From TMP-24 sp046348855 (GTDB taxonomy: Bacteria; Pseudomonadota; Alphaproteobacteria; Rhodobacterales; Rhodobacteraceae), in NCBI GenBank assembly GCA_046348855.1, contig JAXMDK010000012.1, forward strand, positions 1 to 64,000: a DNA stretch of 64,000 nucleotides. Direction: 5' to 3'. Each line of letters begins with the position of its first letter. The stretch's first letter is position 1. Shown in pieces: positions 8,398 through 15,932 of this stretch. The notes under the pieces are model-generated. The model saw nothing but the letters and a program-made list of their open reading frames with translations. It was not told the origin of the DNA and did no database searches. The position numbers were made by a program, and so were the translations under genes.

Positions 8398-10236
8398 ATG
8401 AAAAGAAGCCTGAGGACCTCGACCGCCCTTGTCACCAGCCTGTCGCTGGCGTTGCAGGGGCTGCCCGCCTTTGCGCAAGAGGCCGCGGCGACGATCTGCG
8501 CCGACGGATCGCAACCGCCCTGCCCGGCGGGGGTCGCGGAAACGCCGGCACCCACACCAGAGGCGGCGCCGGCCCCGGCGACCGAGCCCGCACCGGCGAC
8601 GGCCCCGGCCACCGAGCCTGCGCCTGCCGCTGAAGCTCCTGCCACGACGGAACCTGCGCCAGCGGCCGAAGCGCCCGCGGCGACTGAGGCGACGCCCGCA
8701 CCGGAGCCGGCGCCCGCCGCAGAAGCCCCGGCAACCACCGAGGCCGCGCCGGCGGCAGAACCTGCGCCGACGACCGAGACTGCCCCGGCCGCCGAGGCCG
8801 CACCCGCGCCCGCCACCGAAGCGGCGCCTGCCACCGAGCCTGCGCCTGCCGCTGAGGCCCCGCAGGCGACGGAAGCAGCGCCGGCCACCGAGACCGCGCC
8901 CGCAACAGAACCAGCGCCTGCGACGGCCACCGAGACCGCGCCCGCAACAGAACCCGAGCCTTCTACTGCGCCCGCACCCGCGACCGGGGCCGCACCGGCC
9001 AGCCCGGACGTGACCGACATCGCCAAGGCGCTGGCGGGGCAGGGGGCAGCGGCGGAGGCGGTGCCGCCTCTGCCGGGCCAGCCCGATGCGGCCAGCGGGG
9101 CGGCGCCGGTGGCGGCGGCTGCGGCGGCCATCGCCGGCGCGGCGGATGGCGCGGCCACGCCAGCGCCCGCGGCCGCCCCGGCCCCGGCGGGATCGGTGGC
9201 CCAGGTGACCGAGGAAACCGTGACCGACCAGACCGCGCGGTCCTCGTCCGAGGATTTCGCCAACAAGGTCAACCAGCCCGCCGCCACGGCACAACCCGCC
9301 GCCAAGGCGGGCACCCAGCCGCCGGCACAGCTCGCGCCCACGGTGGTCGAGCAGAAGAAGGGCCTGAGCAAGGACGAGAAGCTTCTGCTTCTGGGTGTGG
9401 GCGCGCTGGCGGTGGGGGCGATCCTGTCCAACAACCGCCGGGTCGAGATGAACTCGGGCGACCGGGTGGTGGTCAGCCGCGACGGGCAATATGACCTCAT
9501 CAAGGACGATGACGCACTTCTGCGCCAGCCGGGGTCGCGCATCCGCACCGAAACCTTCGACGACGGCTCGACCCGTACCACCGTCAGCCGTGCCGACGGA
9601 TCGAAGATCGTCACCATCCGCGATGCCGAGATGCGGGTCCTGCGGCGGGTGCATGTGGCTCCCAACGGACGCGAGACGCTCTTGATCGACGACACCGTCG
9701 CCTATGATCCGGTGGACGTCAGCCGCCTGCCGCGGCCGCGCCCGCTGCCGGCCGTGACCGCCGCCGACGACGAGGCGGCGCTGAAGCGGGCGCTGGACGC
9801 CCAGTCGGACGTGGGCCGCCGGTTCAGCCTGGCGCAGGTGCGCGGCATCGCCCAGGTGCGGGCGCTGGTGCCCGAGATCGACCTCGACGCGATCACCTTC
9901 GACAGCGGCTCGGCGGCGATCCGGCCCGATCAGGCACAGGCGCTGACCGGGATCGGGCGGCTGATCCAGGCCTATGTGCGCGCCAACCCGCGAGAGGTGT
10001 TCCTGATCGAGGGCCATACCGATGCGGTGGGCGGTGCGGCCTACAATCTGGCGCTGTCGGACCGTCGGGCGGAATCGGTGGCGCTGGCGCTGACCGAATA
10101 TTTCGCGGTGCCGCCGGAAAACCTGGTGGTGCAGGGGTATGGCGAGGAGTTCCTGAAGGTGCCGACCCAGGGCGACGAACGGCTGAACCGCCGGGCGGCG
10201 ATCCGGCGGATCACCGGGCTGCTGCGGCAGGAGTGA
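8398..10236 (+). CDS. OmpA-family protein with Ala/Pro/Thr/Glu-rich region
   Basis: 612 residues from ATG 8398, preceded by GGAG at 7 nt. Order: signal peptide (to about AFAQ, residue 26); a low-complexity stretch of roughly 160 residues built from APATEPAPA/AAEAPAATE-like units; a second Ala-rich part; a short hydrophobic segment LLLLGVGALAVGAIL near residues 325-340; a segment rich in Asp/Arg/Thr; and a C-terminal OmpA-like peptidoglycan-binding domain with FDSGSAAIRPDQAQAL, EGHTDAVGGAAYNLALSDRRAESV and NRRAAIRR. It should tie envelope to murein, with the Pro-rich part acting as a spacer. It stands alone. Confidence 0.85.
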   Translation: MKRSLRTSTALVTSLSLALQGLPAFAQEAAATICADGSQPPCPAGVAETPAPTPEAAPAPATEPAPATAPATEPAPAAEAPATTEPAPAAEAPAATEATPAPEPAPAAEAPATTEAAPAAEPAPTTETAPAAEAAPAPATEAAPATEPAPAAEAPQATEAAPATETAPATEPAPATATETAPATEPEPSTAPAPATGAAPASPDVTDIAKALAGQGAAAEAVPPLPGQPDAASGAAPVAAAAAAIAGAADGAATPAPAAAPAPAGSVAQVTEETVTDQTARSSSEDFANKVNQPAATAQPAAKAGTQPPAQLAPTVVEQKKGLSKDEKLLLLGVGALAVGAILSNNRRVEMNSGDRVVVSRDGQYDLIKDDDALLRQPGSRIRTETFDDGSTRTTVSRADGSKIVTIRDAEMRVLRRVHVAPNGRETLLIDDTVAYDPVDVSRLPRPRPLPAVTAADDEAALKRALDAQSDVGRRFSLAQVRGIAQVRALVPEIDLDAITFDSGSAAIRPDQAQALTGIGRLIQAYVRANPREVFLIEGHTDAVGGAAYNLALSDRRAESVALALTEYFAVPPENLVVQGYGEEFLKVPTQGDERLNRRAAIRRITGLLRQE

Positions 10237-10335
10237 TCCCAGCGGCCCGGCGGCGTGCGGGATGCGCAGCTTCCGGGTCGCCGGCGCGGGCCGATAGGTG
10301 CAGGATCGGGGCCTGACAGGATGCAGGAGGCCGCG

Positions 10336-10809
10336 ATGGCGTTGCGATATGAGGCTCTCGATAGCGATCTGGTCCGTAGGCTTCGGGCCGGCGGGCCGGA
10401 TGCCAACGGCCAGCCGCCCGAGCGGGGGGCGATCTCGGACGGTCACGGCGTGCCCTGCCGCCATTGCTTGCGAGACGTGCCGGAGGGCGCGGAATACCTG
10501 ATCCTCGCGCACCGGCCGTTCCCGCGTCCGCAGCCCTATGCCGAGGTCGGGCCGATCTTCCTCTGCGCGCAGGACTGCGAAGCCTGGGCCGGTGCCGGAG
10601 TGCCGCCGATCCTGACGACCAGCCGCGACTATCTGCTGAAAGGCTATGGCGCTGACGACCGCATCCGTTATGGCACCGGCCGGGTGGTTCCGCGCGACGA
10701 GGTCGTGGTCTATGCCGAGGCGCTGCTCGATGACCACGAGGTCGCCTATGTCGACGTGCGGTCGGCGCGCAACAACTGCTTTCAGCTGAGGATTCGACGC
10801 GCAGCTTGA
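10336..10809 (+). CDS. DUF1203 domain-containing protein
   Basis: 157 residues. Start set at ATG 10336 because GGAGG ends 6 nt upstream; ATG at 10321 is in frame but lacks such a site. DUF1203 hallmarks are CRHCLRDVPEGAEYLILAHRPF, PYAEVGPIFLCAQDC and the C-terminal Tyr/Val-rich part with RSARNNCFQLRIRR. The Cys pairs suggest a bound metal, but function is not known. Its stop codon overlaps a CRP/FNR-like site. Confidence 0.85.
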   Translation: MALRYEALDSDLVRRLRAGGPDANGQPPERGAISDGHGVPCRHCLRDVPEGAEYLILAHRPFPRPQPYAEVGPIFLCAQDCEAWAGAGVPPILTTSRDYLLKGYGADDRIRYGTGRVVPRDEVVVYAEALLDDHEVAYVDVRSARNNCFQLRIRRAA

Positions 10810-10819
10810 TCCAAGTCAA
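10806..10819 (+). promoter_or_regulatory. CRP/FNR-type box
   Basis: TTGATCCAAGTCAA matches the FNR/FnrL consensus TTGAT-N4-ATCAA with one mismatch (G for A). It overlaps the stop codon of the DUF1203 gene and lies about 330 nt upstream of xdhC. Whether it regulates anything is open. Confidence 0.35.
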
Positions 10820-11149
10820 GGTTGGCGGGGGCCGACTCGGCTAGGTAGGATTCACGCGCGGCGCTCTCCCTTCCTGCCGCGCCATGCTAGCGCAGGCGCT
10901 CTCCCTTCCAGCCTGACGCCGGATCCGGCGCTGCGGTTCTCCACCGCGGCGCCGCCTTTTTTCTGCCGGTCTCTTGTGCGCGCTGGCCATCGCCCGCGAT
11001 TGCAGTCTGGAGCCTGTCCGACAAAAGCGGGAACCGTTTTTGCCGCCAGACAGGCGACCACGATGAGCCCGGAACCTGTCTGAAGCTTCCATCCGTGTCG
11101 GGCAGGTTCTAGTCTTACCGCCGGGACGGCAATGGAGGCAGCGACGGGC
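10810..11149. other. Intergenic stretch with short repeats
   Basis: No gene seen. It holds a 14-nt direct repeat GCGCTCTCCCTTCC at 10861-10874 and 10896-10909, and a dyad at about 10990-11056 in which GCCTGTC and GACAGGC flank CGACAAAAGCGGGAACCG and TTTTTGCCGCC. The inner part resembles the palindromic intergenic sequences common in Rhizobiales genomes (from memory). CAGGTTC/GAACCTG segments recur just before xdhC. Confidence 0.4.
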
Positions 11150-12115
11150 ATGTCCGACATCAACCGAATCGCCGAACGGGCGCTGGCCTGGCACCGCGAG
11201 GGGCGTGGCGCGGCGCTGGCGACGGTGGTTGAGACCTGGGGCAGCGCGCCCTGCCGGGCCGGAAGCCAGATGGCGGTAGCCGGCGACGGGCGGATGGCGG
11301 GCGCGGTGTCCGGCGGCTGCGTCGAGGCGGCGGTGGTGGCCGAGACGCGGACGGCGCTGGCCGATGGCCGGCCGCGGCTTCTGTCCTACGGGGTCAGCGA
11401 TCAGGATGCCTTTGCGGTGGGGCTGGCCTGTGGTGGCACGATAAGGGTGCTGGTCGAGCCGGTGGGCGCGGCGATGCCCGAACTCCTTTTGGCCGAACTG
11501 TGCGCCGCGCGGGCGGCGCGGCGGCCGGTGGCCTATGTGGTCGATCTGGAAGGCTGGGAGCGGCGGCTGGCCTATCCCGGCGGGCCGCTGGACGAAAGGT
11601 TCCGCGCCGACCGGACCGGTACCGAGGGGTCGGAGTTCGTCGCCATCCACAATCCGCCGCCGCGGTTGATGGTGGTGGGGGCCGTGCAGATCGCCCAGGC
11701 GCTTCTGCCGATGGCGCGGGCCTGCGGGCATGACCCGCTGCTGATCGACCCGCGCCCGGCCTTCGCCAGCGCCGACCGGTTTCCCGGCGAACGGATCGTC
11801 GCCGACTGGCCCGATGTGGCGCTGGCGGCAGAGGGGCTGGATGCGCGCACCGCGGTGGTGACGCTGAGCCATGACCCGAAGATCGACGACCCGGCGATCA
11901 TCGCGGCCTTGGGCGCGCCCTGCTATTACGTCGGCTGCCTCGGCTCGACGCGCACCCATGCCAAGCGGCTGGAGCGGCTGGCGGCGGCGGGGCTGGACCA
12001 GGCGGCGCTGGCGCGCATCCGTGCGCCGGTCGGTCTGGCGATCGGCGCGGCAAGCCCGGCCGAGATCGCGCTGTCGGTGATGGCCGAGGTGACGCAGAGC
12101 CTGCGGCGCGGCTGA
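11150..12115 (+). CDS. XdhC/CoxI family protein
   Basis: 321 residues. The N-terminal XdhC/CoxI domain shows GRGAALATVVETWGSAPCRAGSQMAV and GAVSGGCVEAAVV; the C-terminal Rossmann-like half shows VVGAVQIAQALLPMARACGHDPLLIDPR and ALGAPCYYVGCLGS. Family members bind molybdenum cofactor or promote sulfuration and insertion into xanthine-dehydrogenase/CO-dehydrogenase-type enzymes. No molybdoenzyme gene is adjacent, so its client lies elsewhere. A GGAGG lies 11 nt before the ATG at 11150; the ATG at 11132 is an alternative. Confidence 0.87.
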   Translation: MSDINRIAERALAWHREGRGAALATVVETWGSAPCRAGSQMAVAGDGRMAGAVSGGCVEAAVVAETRTALADGRPRLLSYGVSDQDAFAVGLACGGTIRVLVEPVGAAMPELLLAELCAARAARRPVAYVVDLEGWERRLAYPGGPLDERFRADRTGTEGSEFVAIHNPPPRLMVVGAVQIAQALLPMARACGHDPLLIDPRPAFASADRFPGERIVADWPDVALAAEGLDARTAVVTLSHDPKIDDPAIIAALGAPCYYVGCLGSTRTHAKRLERLAAAGLDQAALARIRAPVGLAIGAASPAEIALSVMAEVTQSLRRG

Positions 12116-12125
12116 GGGGGCAGGT

Positions 12126-12151
12126 GGCGCGGCAGCCGTATGCGCCGCGCC
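12126..12151. terminator. Hairpin between convergent xdhC and ArsR-SRPBCC genes
   Basis: GGCGCGGC (12126-12133) pairs with GCCGCGCC (12144-12151) around a 10-nt loop, 10 nt after the xdhC stop. No T tract follows, so an intrinsic terminator is tentative. Confidence 0.35.
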
Positions 12152-12158
12152 GTTCCGG

Positions 12159-12929
12159 TCAGGCGAAAATGCCGTCGAGGTTGGCCAGGATCGTCGTCCA
12201 GCCCTTGTTGTGGCCGTCGCGGCTTTCGGTCGAGCGGAACTTCACATGGGTCAGGGTCAGGCGGGTGCCGCCGGCTTCGGGGGCGAAGTCGATCTCGACC
12301 GTGCTGTCGGGCGCGGCGTGGGGCGAGTTCCAGGTGAAGGCCAGGTGGCGGTGCGGGGTGATCTCGCGGTAGGTGCCGTGGTGGGGAATGTCCTTTTCGC
12401 CGTCGTTCATGACGATCGTGTAGCGGCCGCCGACGCGCGGGTCGGTTTCGGCGCTGGCGTGGCCGCCGGCGCAGGGCACCATGAAGCGCGCCAGCATGGT
12501 CGGGTCGAGCCAGGCGTTGAACACCCGTTCGGGCGGGGCGGGGATCAGGCGGGTGACGGTCAGGCGAAGGTCGGCGTCAGTGGCGGTGGTCATCGGGCTC
12601 TCCTTGGTCAGCAGCGTTTCCAGAGCCTCGAGCCGCATGTCCCAGATCAGGCGCAGGTCCCGGAACCAGCGGTCGATTTCGGCCAGGGGTTCCACCTGCG
12701 CTTCGATCAGGTGTTCGCGCCACGAGGTGCGGCGGCTGGCGAGACCCGCCTGTTCGAGAACCTTGATGTGCTTCGACACGGCGTTGAGGCTCATGTCGAA
12801 TTCGGCGGCGAGGTCGGTCACGCGCGTCGGCCCATGCTGGACAAGCAGCGTCAGGATGGCCCGGCGCGTCGGATCGGACGCGGCCTTGAGGATTTCGGAC
12901 AGGCGGTGGTCTGTTTCTCGTTCAACCAT
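12159..12929 (-). CDS. ArsR-family regulator fused to SRPBCC (AHSA1-like) domain
   Basis: 256 residues in one open frame. Residues about 5-85 are an ArsR winged helix (LSEILKAASDPTRRAILTLL; recognition part SLNAVSKHIKVLEQAGL). No metal-binding CxC is visible. Residues about 113-256 are an SRPBCC/AHSA1 ligand-binding fold (RLIPAPPERVFNAWLDPTMLARFM ... HVKFRSTESRDGHNKGW). These two usually occur as adjacent coupled genes; here they are joined by the linker LTKESP. An AAGGAG precedes the internal Met113 codon (12593) by 6 nt, so a stand-alone SRPBCC product is also likely. No Shine-Dalgarno precedes the first ATG; see the promoter entry. Confidence 0.87.
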   Translation of the reverse strand: MVERETDHRLSEILKAASDPTRRAILTLLVQHGPTRVTDLAAEFDMSLNAVSKHIKVLEQAGLASRRTSWREHLIEAQVEPLAEIDRWFRDLRLIWDMRLEALETLLTKESPMTTATDADLRLTVTRLIPAPPERVFNAWLDPTMLARFMVPCAGGHASAETDPRVGGRYTIVMNDGEKDIPHHGTYREITPHRHLAFTWNSPHAAPDSTVEIDFAPEAGGTRLTLTHVKFRSTESRDGHNKGWTTILANLDGIFA

Positions 12930-12937
12930 ATGGATGA

Positions 12938-12964
12938 ATTATATGAGTCGCGACTATCAGTCAA
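12938..12964 (-). promoter_or_regulatory. Promoter and operator candidate of the ArsR-SRPBCC gene
   Basis: On the minus strand TTGACT (12964-12959) and a consensus TATAAT (12943-12938) are 15 nt apart. The spacer holds the perfect palindrome AGTCGCGACT, a plausible autoregulatory operator. The predicted start of transcription (about 12931) is only a couple of bases before the ATG at 12929, so the mRNA should be leaderless or nearly so, in agreement with the missing Shine-Dalgarno. Confidence 0.55.
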
Positions 12965-13028
12965 CCGAATAGATGAATGAAGCCTGCGCAGGGTGGCGGG
13001 ACGGGGAAGTCGGGGAAAGGGCGGGGGG

Positions 13029-13814
13029 TCAGAGCCGGGCGAACAGCGCCGTGAGGCGCGCAGCCTCGTCGGCCAGCCCGAAGGGCGCGTTCACCACGAA
13101 GAGGCCCGACCCGACCATGCCGTGGCCGTCGCGGGCGGGCGGGAAGCGGACTTCGTGGCTGAGCGCCTTGGGGAAGGCGTCGGCCTTCAGCGCCTCGACC
13201 ATCGGCCGGTGGCGCCGGTCGGCCAGGATCGGATACCAGAGCGCGATGATCCCGACGTTCCATTTGCGATGGACCTGGGCGATCAGGCGCGGCAGGGCGA
13301 TATAGTCGTCCTTGATCTCGTAGCTGGGGTCGATCAGCAGAAGCCCGCGGCGCGGGACCGGCGGGGTCAGCGCCAGCGCCATCTGCAGCCCGTCGGTGCG
13401 CCGGCAGGTGGCCGGGAAGGGCAGCATCGTCTCGGCCAGGGCGGCATATTCCTGCGGATGGAGTTCAGCAAGGGTAATACGGTCGTCGGGGCGCAGGAGA
13501 AGGGCGGCCACCAGCGGCGAGCCGGGATAGGCGGCGGGGCCGTGCCGGCGGCGGACCTCGGCCAGCACGCCGGCATAGGGGTGATCGGGCGCGAACCAGC
13601 CCAGCCGTTCGGCCAGCGCAATACCCTGCGCCGCCTCGCCGGTCTTCTGCGCCTCGGGCGCGTCCAGCCGGTAGAGCCCGCGCCCGGCGTGGGTTTCCAG
13701 ATAGCTGAGCGGCTTGTCCTTTTCACACAGCCTAGCCAGCATCGCCGACAAGAGCGCGTGCTTGTGGACGTCAGCCATGTTTCCGGCGTGATAGATATGC
13801 TGGTAGGACAGCAT
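13029..13814 (-). CDS. rlmJ: 23S rRNA (adenine(2030)-N6)-methyltransferase RlmJ
   Basis: 261 residues. The start MLSYQHIYHAGNMADVHKHALL is characteristic of RlmJ (YhiR), YLETHAGRGLYRL is the SAM-binding segment, and LLLIDPSYEIKDDY is the catalytic D/N-P-P/S-Y motif. The C-terminal GSGLFVVNAPFGL also fits. The enzyme methylates A2030 of 23S rRNA. It begins 15 nt after the SulP gene on the same strand, so the two may be cotranscribed. Confidence 0.93.
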   Translation of the reverse strand: MLSYQHIYHAGNMADVHKHALLSAMLARLCEKDKPLSYLETHAGRGLYRLDAPEAQKTGEAAQGIALAERLGWFAPDHPYAGVLAEVRRRHGPAAYPGSPLVAALLLRPDDRITLAELHPQEYAALAETMLPFPATCRRTDGLQMALALTPPVPRRGLLLIDPSYEIKDDYIALPRLIAQVHRKWNVGIIALWYPILADRRHRPMVEALKADAFPKALSHEVRFPPARDGHGMVGSGLFVVNAPFGLADEAARLTALFARL

Positions 13815-13829
13815 CGCAGGCTCCTCGCC

Positions 13830-15092
13830 TCAGCGGTCGGGGGTTTCCCATTCGGCCGGCGGCACATTGCGCCTGCTCATGCGGATGGCAAGGCCCAACG
13901 CCACGCCGACGCCGATGGCCACGGTCAGGTCGACCAGTAGCGTCAGCAGCATCGTCAGAACCAGAAGCACCTTGTCGGCGGTCCTGAGCCGCAGGTAGTG
14001 CGGCCAATGATGCGGTTCGCTCATGTTCCAGGCGGTGACCATCAGCACCCCGGCCAGCGCCGGCATCGCCAGATAGCCGGCAAGCGGCGCGGCGAAATAG
14101 ATGAAGCACAGGATGGTCAGGGCATGGACCATGCCCGCCACCGGGGTTTCGGCGCCGGCGCGGATGCTGGTGGCGGTGCGGGCGATGGCGCCGGTCGCCG
14201 GCAGGCCGCCGACGAGCGACGAGGCGAGGTTGGCCCAGCCCTGGGCCAGAAGCTCGGCGTTGGGGCGGTGGGTGCTGTCGTGCAGCCGGTCGGCGACGAT
14301 GGCCGACAAGAGCGATTCAACCCCGGCGAGGAAGGCGATGACCAGCGCCGAGGGGATCAGTTCGGTCAGCCGACCCGGCGACAGGTCGGGCAGGTGCGGC
14401 GCCGGCAGGTGGTCGGGCAGGGCGCCGAACCGGCTGGCGATGGTGTCGACTGGCAGGTGCAGCACCGCGGCGATGGCCGAGGTCAGCCCGACGGCGACGA
14501 TCAGGCCCGGCCAGCGCGGCAGAAGCCGGCGGAAGGTGACGATCAGCACGATGGTGGATACCCCCACCGCCAGCGAGGCCGGACTGAGCGTGCCGCGAGC
14601 CGCCCACAGCGCCGGAATCTTTTCCAGGAAGTCGGCGGGCACATGGTCGGCGGTCAGGCCGAACAGATCCTTGATCTGACTGGTGGCGATGATCGCGGCG
14701 ATGCCGATGGTAAAGCCGTTCACCACCGCCTCGGGCACGAAAGCGATCAGGTTGCCGGCGCGCAGGAAGCCGGCGATCAAAAGGATCAGCCCGGCGAGGA
14801 AGGTGGCGGTCACCAGCCCGTCATAGCCGTGGGCGGTGATCACGCCCGCCACCACCACGATGAAGGCGCCGGTCGGGCCGCCGATCTGCACCTTCGATCC
14901 GCCGAGCGCCGAGATCAGGAACCCGGCGACCACTGCCGTCACCAGCCCGACGGCGGGTGTCGCGCCCGAGGCGATGGCGATGGCCAGGCTCAGCGGCAGG
15001 GCGACCATCGCCACGGTGACGCCGGCAAAGATGTCAGAGAGGAAATAGGCCCGTGAATAGGAACGGGCAGTGTGAAGGATTTCGGGGCGCAT
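13830..15092 (-). CDS. SulP family inorganic anion transporter, no STAS domain
   Basis: 420 residues with about ten to twelve membrane segments. FLSDIFAGVTVAMVALPLSLAIAIASGATPAVGL is the SulP signature region; GGPTGAFIVVVAGVI, NGFTIGIAAIIATSQI and VESLLSAIVADRLHDSTHRPNAEL follow in the expected order. The family carries sulfate, bicarbonate or other anions. Typical SulP proteins end in a cytosolic STAS domain of about 100 residues; this one stops after the last membrane helix (IRMSRRNVPPAEWETPDR), a truncated form seen in some bacteria. Substrate is not assignable. Confidence 0.9.
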   Translation of the reverse strand: MRPEILHTARSYSRAYFLSDIFAGVTVAMVALPLSLAIAIASGATPAVGLVTAVVAGFLISALGGSKVQIGGPTGAFIVVVAGVITAHGYDGLVTATFLAGLILLIAGFLRAGNLIAFVPEAVVNGFTIGIAAIIATSQIKDLFGLTADHVPADFLEKIPALWAARGTLSPASLAVGVSTIVLIVTFRRLLPRWPGLIVAVGLTSAIAAVLHLPVDTIASRFGALPDHLPAPHLPDLSPGRLTELIPSALVIAFLAGVESLLSAIVADRLHDSTHRPNAELLAQGWANLASSLVGGLPATGAIARTATSIRAGAETPVAGMVHALTILCFIYFAAPLAGYLAMPALAGVLMVTAWNMSEPHHWPHYLRLRTADKVLLVLTMLLTLLVDLTVAIGVGVALGLAIRMSRRNVPPAEWETPDR

Positions 15093-15145
15093 GGGGACCG
15101 CGGCTGAATGTGACGGGGCGGCGCCACTTCACGATGTTTCCGACG

Positions 15146-15172
15146 GAAAGAAAAGGCCCCTCGAAAGGGGCC
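15146..15172 (-). terminator. Rho-independent terminator of infC
   Basis: Read on the minus strand, GGCCCCT and AGGGGCC form a perfect 7-bp stem (15172-15166 and 15161-15155) with a 4-nt TTCG loop, followed by TTTTCTTTC. It lies about 24 nt past the infC stop codon. Confidence 0.9.
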
Positions 15173-15195
15173 CCGATGCGACCGATTGCAGCGCC

Positions 15196-15735
15196 CTACC
15201 TGGGCCCGATCATCATCACCATCTGCTTGCCTTCAAGCTTCGGCATCTGTTCGACCTTGCCGGCCTCGCCTACGTCGCCGGCGACGCGGTGCAGAAGTTC
15301 CAGCCCGAGTTCCTGGTGGGCCATTTCGCGGCCGCGGAAACGCAGCGTGACCTTCACCTTGTCGCCCTCTTCGAGAAACTTGAGAACCGCGCGCATCTTC
15401 ACGTCATAATCATGGGTGTCGGTGCCGGGGCGGAACTTGATTTCCTTGACCTCGATGATCTTCTGTTTCTTGCGGGCTTCGGCTTCGCGTTTCTGGGTTT
15501 CGTATTTGTATTTGCCGAAATCCATGATCTTGCAGACCGGCGGTTCGGCGTTGGGCGATATTTCAACCAGATCAAGCCCGGCTTCTTCGGCCAGGACCAT
15601 CGCACGGGCGGGCGTGACCACCCCGACATTCTCACCATCGGCGCCGATCAGGCGGATTTCGGGCGCGCGGATGCGCTCGTTGACGCGGGGTCCGGTGTCG
15701 CGCTGCGGCGGGGCGTTGTGCGGTCTGCGGGCTAT
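15196..15735 (-). CDS. infC: Translation initiation factor IF-3, probable AUA start
   Basis: 179 residues. Body shows the IF-3 N-domain (PRVNERIRAPEIRLIGADGENVGVV ... LDLVEISPNAEPPVCKIMDFGKYKYE) and the C-domain (IKFRPGTDTHDYDVKMRAVLKFLEEGDKVKVTLRFRGREMAHQELG). The frame is open to 15846, but homology begins at IARRPHNAPPQRDTGPRVNE, whose first codon is ATA at 15735-15733, with AGAAGGA ending 8 nt upstream. No ATG/GTG/TTG fits there. A rare initiator parallels AUU of Escherichia coli infC, where IF-3 rejects its own start codon and so represses itself. Single-gene unit with its own terminator. Confidence 0.93.
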   Translation of the reverse strand: MARRPHNAPPQRDTGPRVNERIRAPEIRLIGADGENVGVVTPARAMVLAEEAGLDLVEISPNAEPPVCKIMDFGKYKYETQKREAEARKKQKIIEVKEIKFRPGTDTHDYDVKMRAVLKFLEEGDKVKVTLRFRGREMAHQELGLELLHRVAGDVGEAGKVEQMPKLEGKQMVMMIGPR

Positions 15736-15932
15736 GGCTGGGTTCCTTCTGTGGCTTCCAATTGGATCGCGCGGCAAAGTAGTCGCGTGAAATGCGCTGT
15801 TCAACCCGGATTCAGCGGCGGATTTGCGGTTGGCGCTGCTTTTCAAACAGTTTTTTTTCTGTCATTACGAAGGCGGGCGCGCAGCTAACCGGAAACAGGC
15901 TCACGGCGCGCATAACTGGGAAGGATTGCAGG

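Noticed and set aside
8308..10737. Long open frame on the minus strand opposite the OmpA-family gene
   Set aside because: It mirrors the GC-rich repeats of the real gene, is Arg/Gly-only in long stretches, and has no family resemblance or ribosome site.
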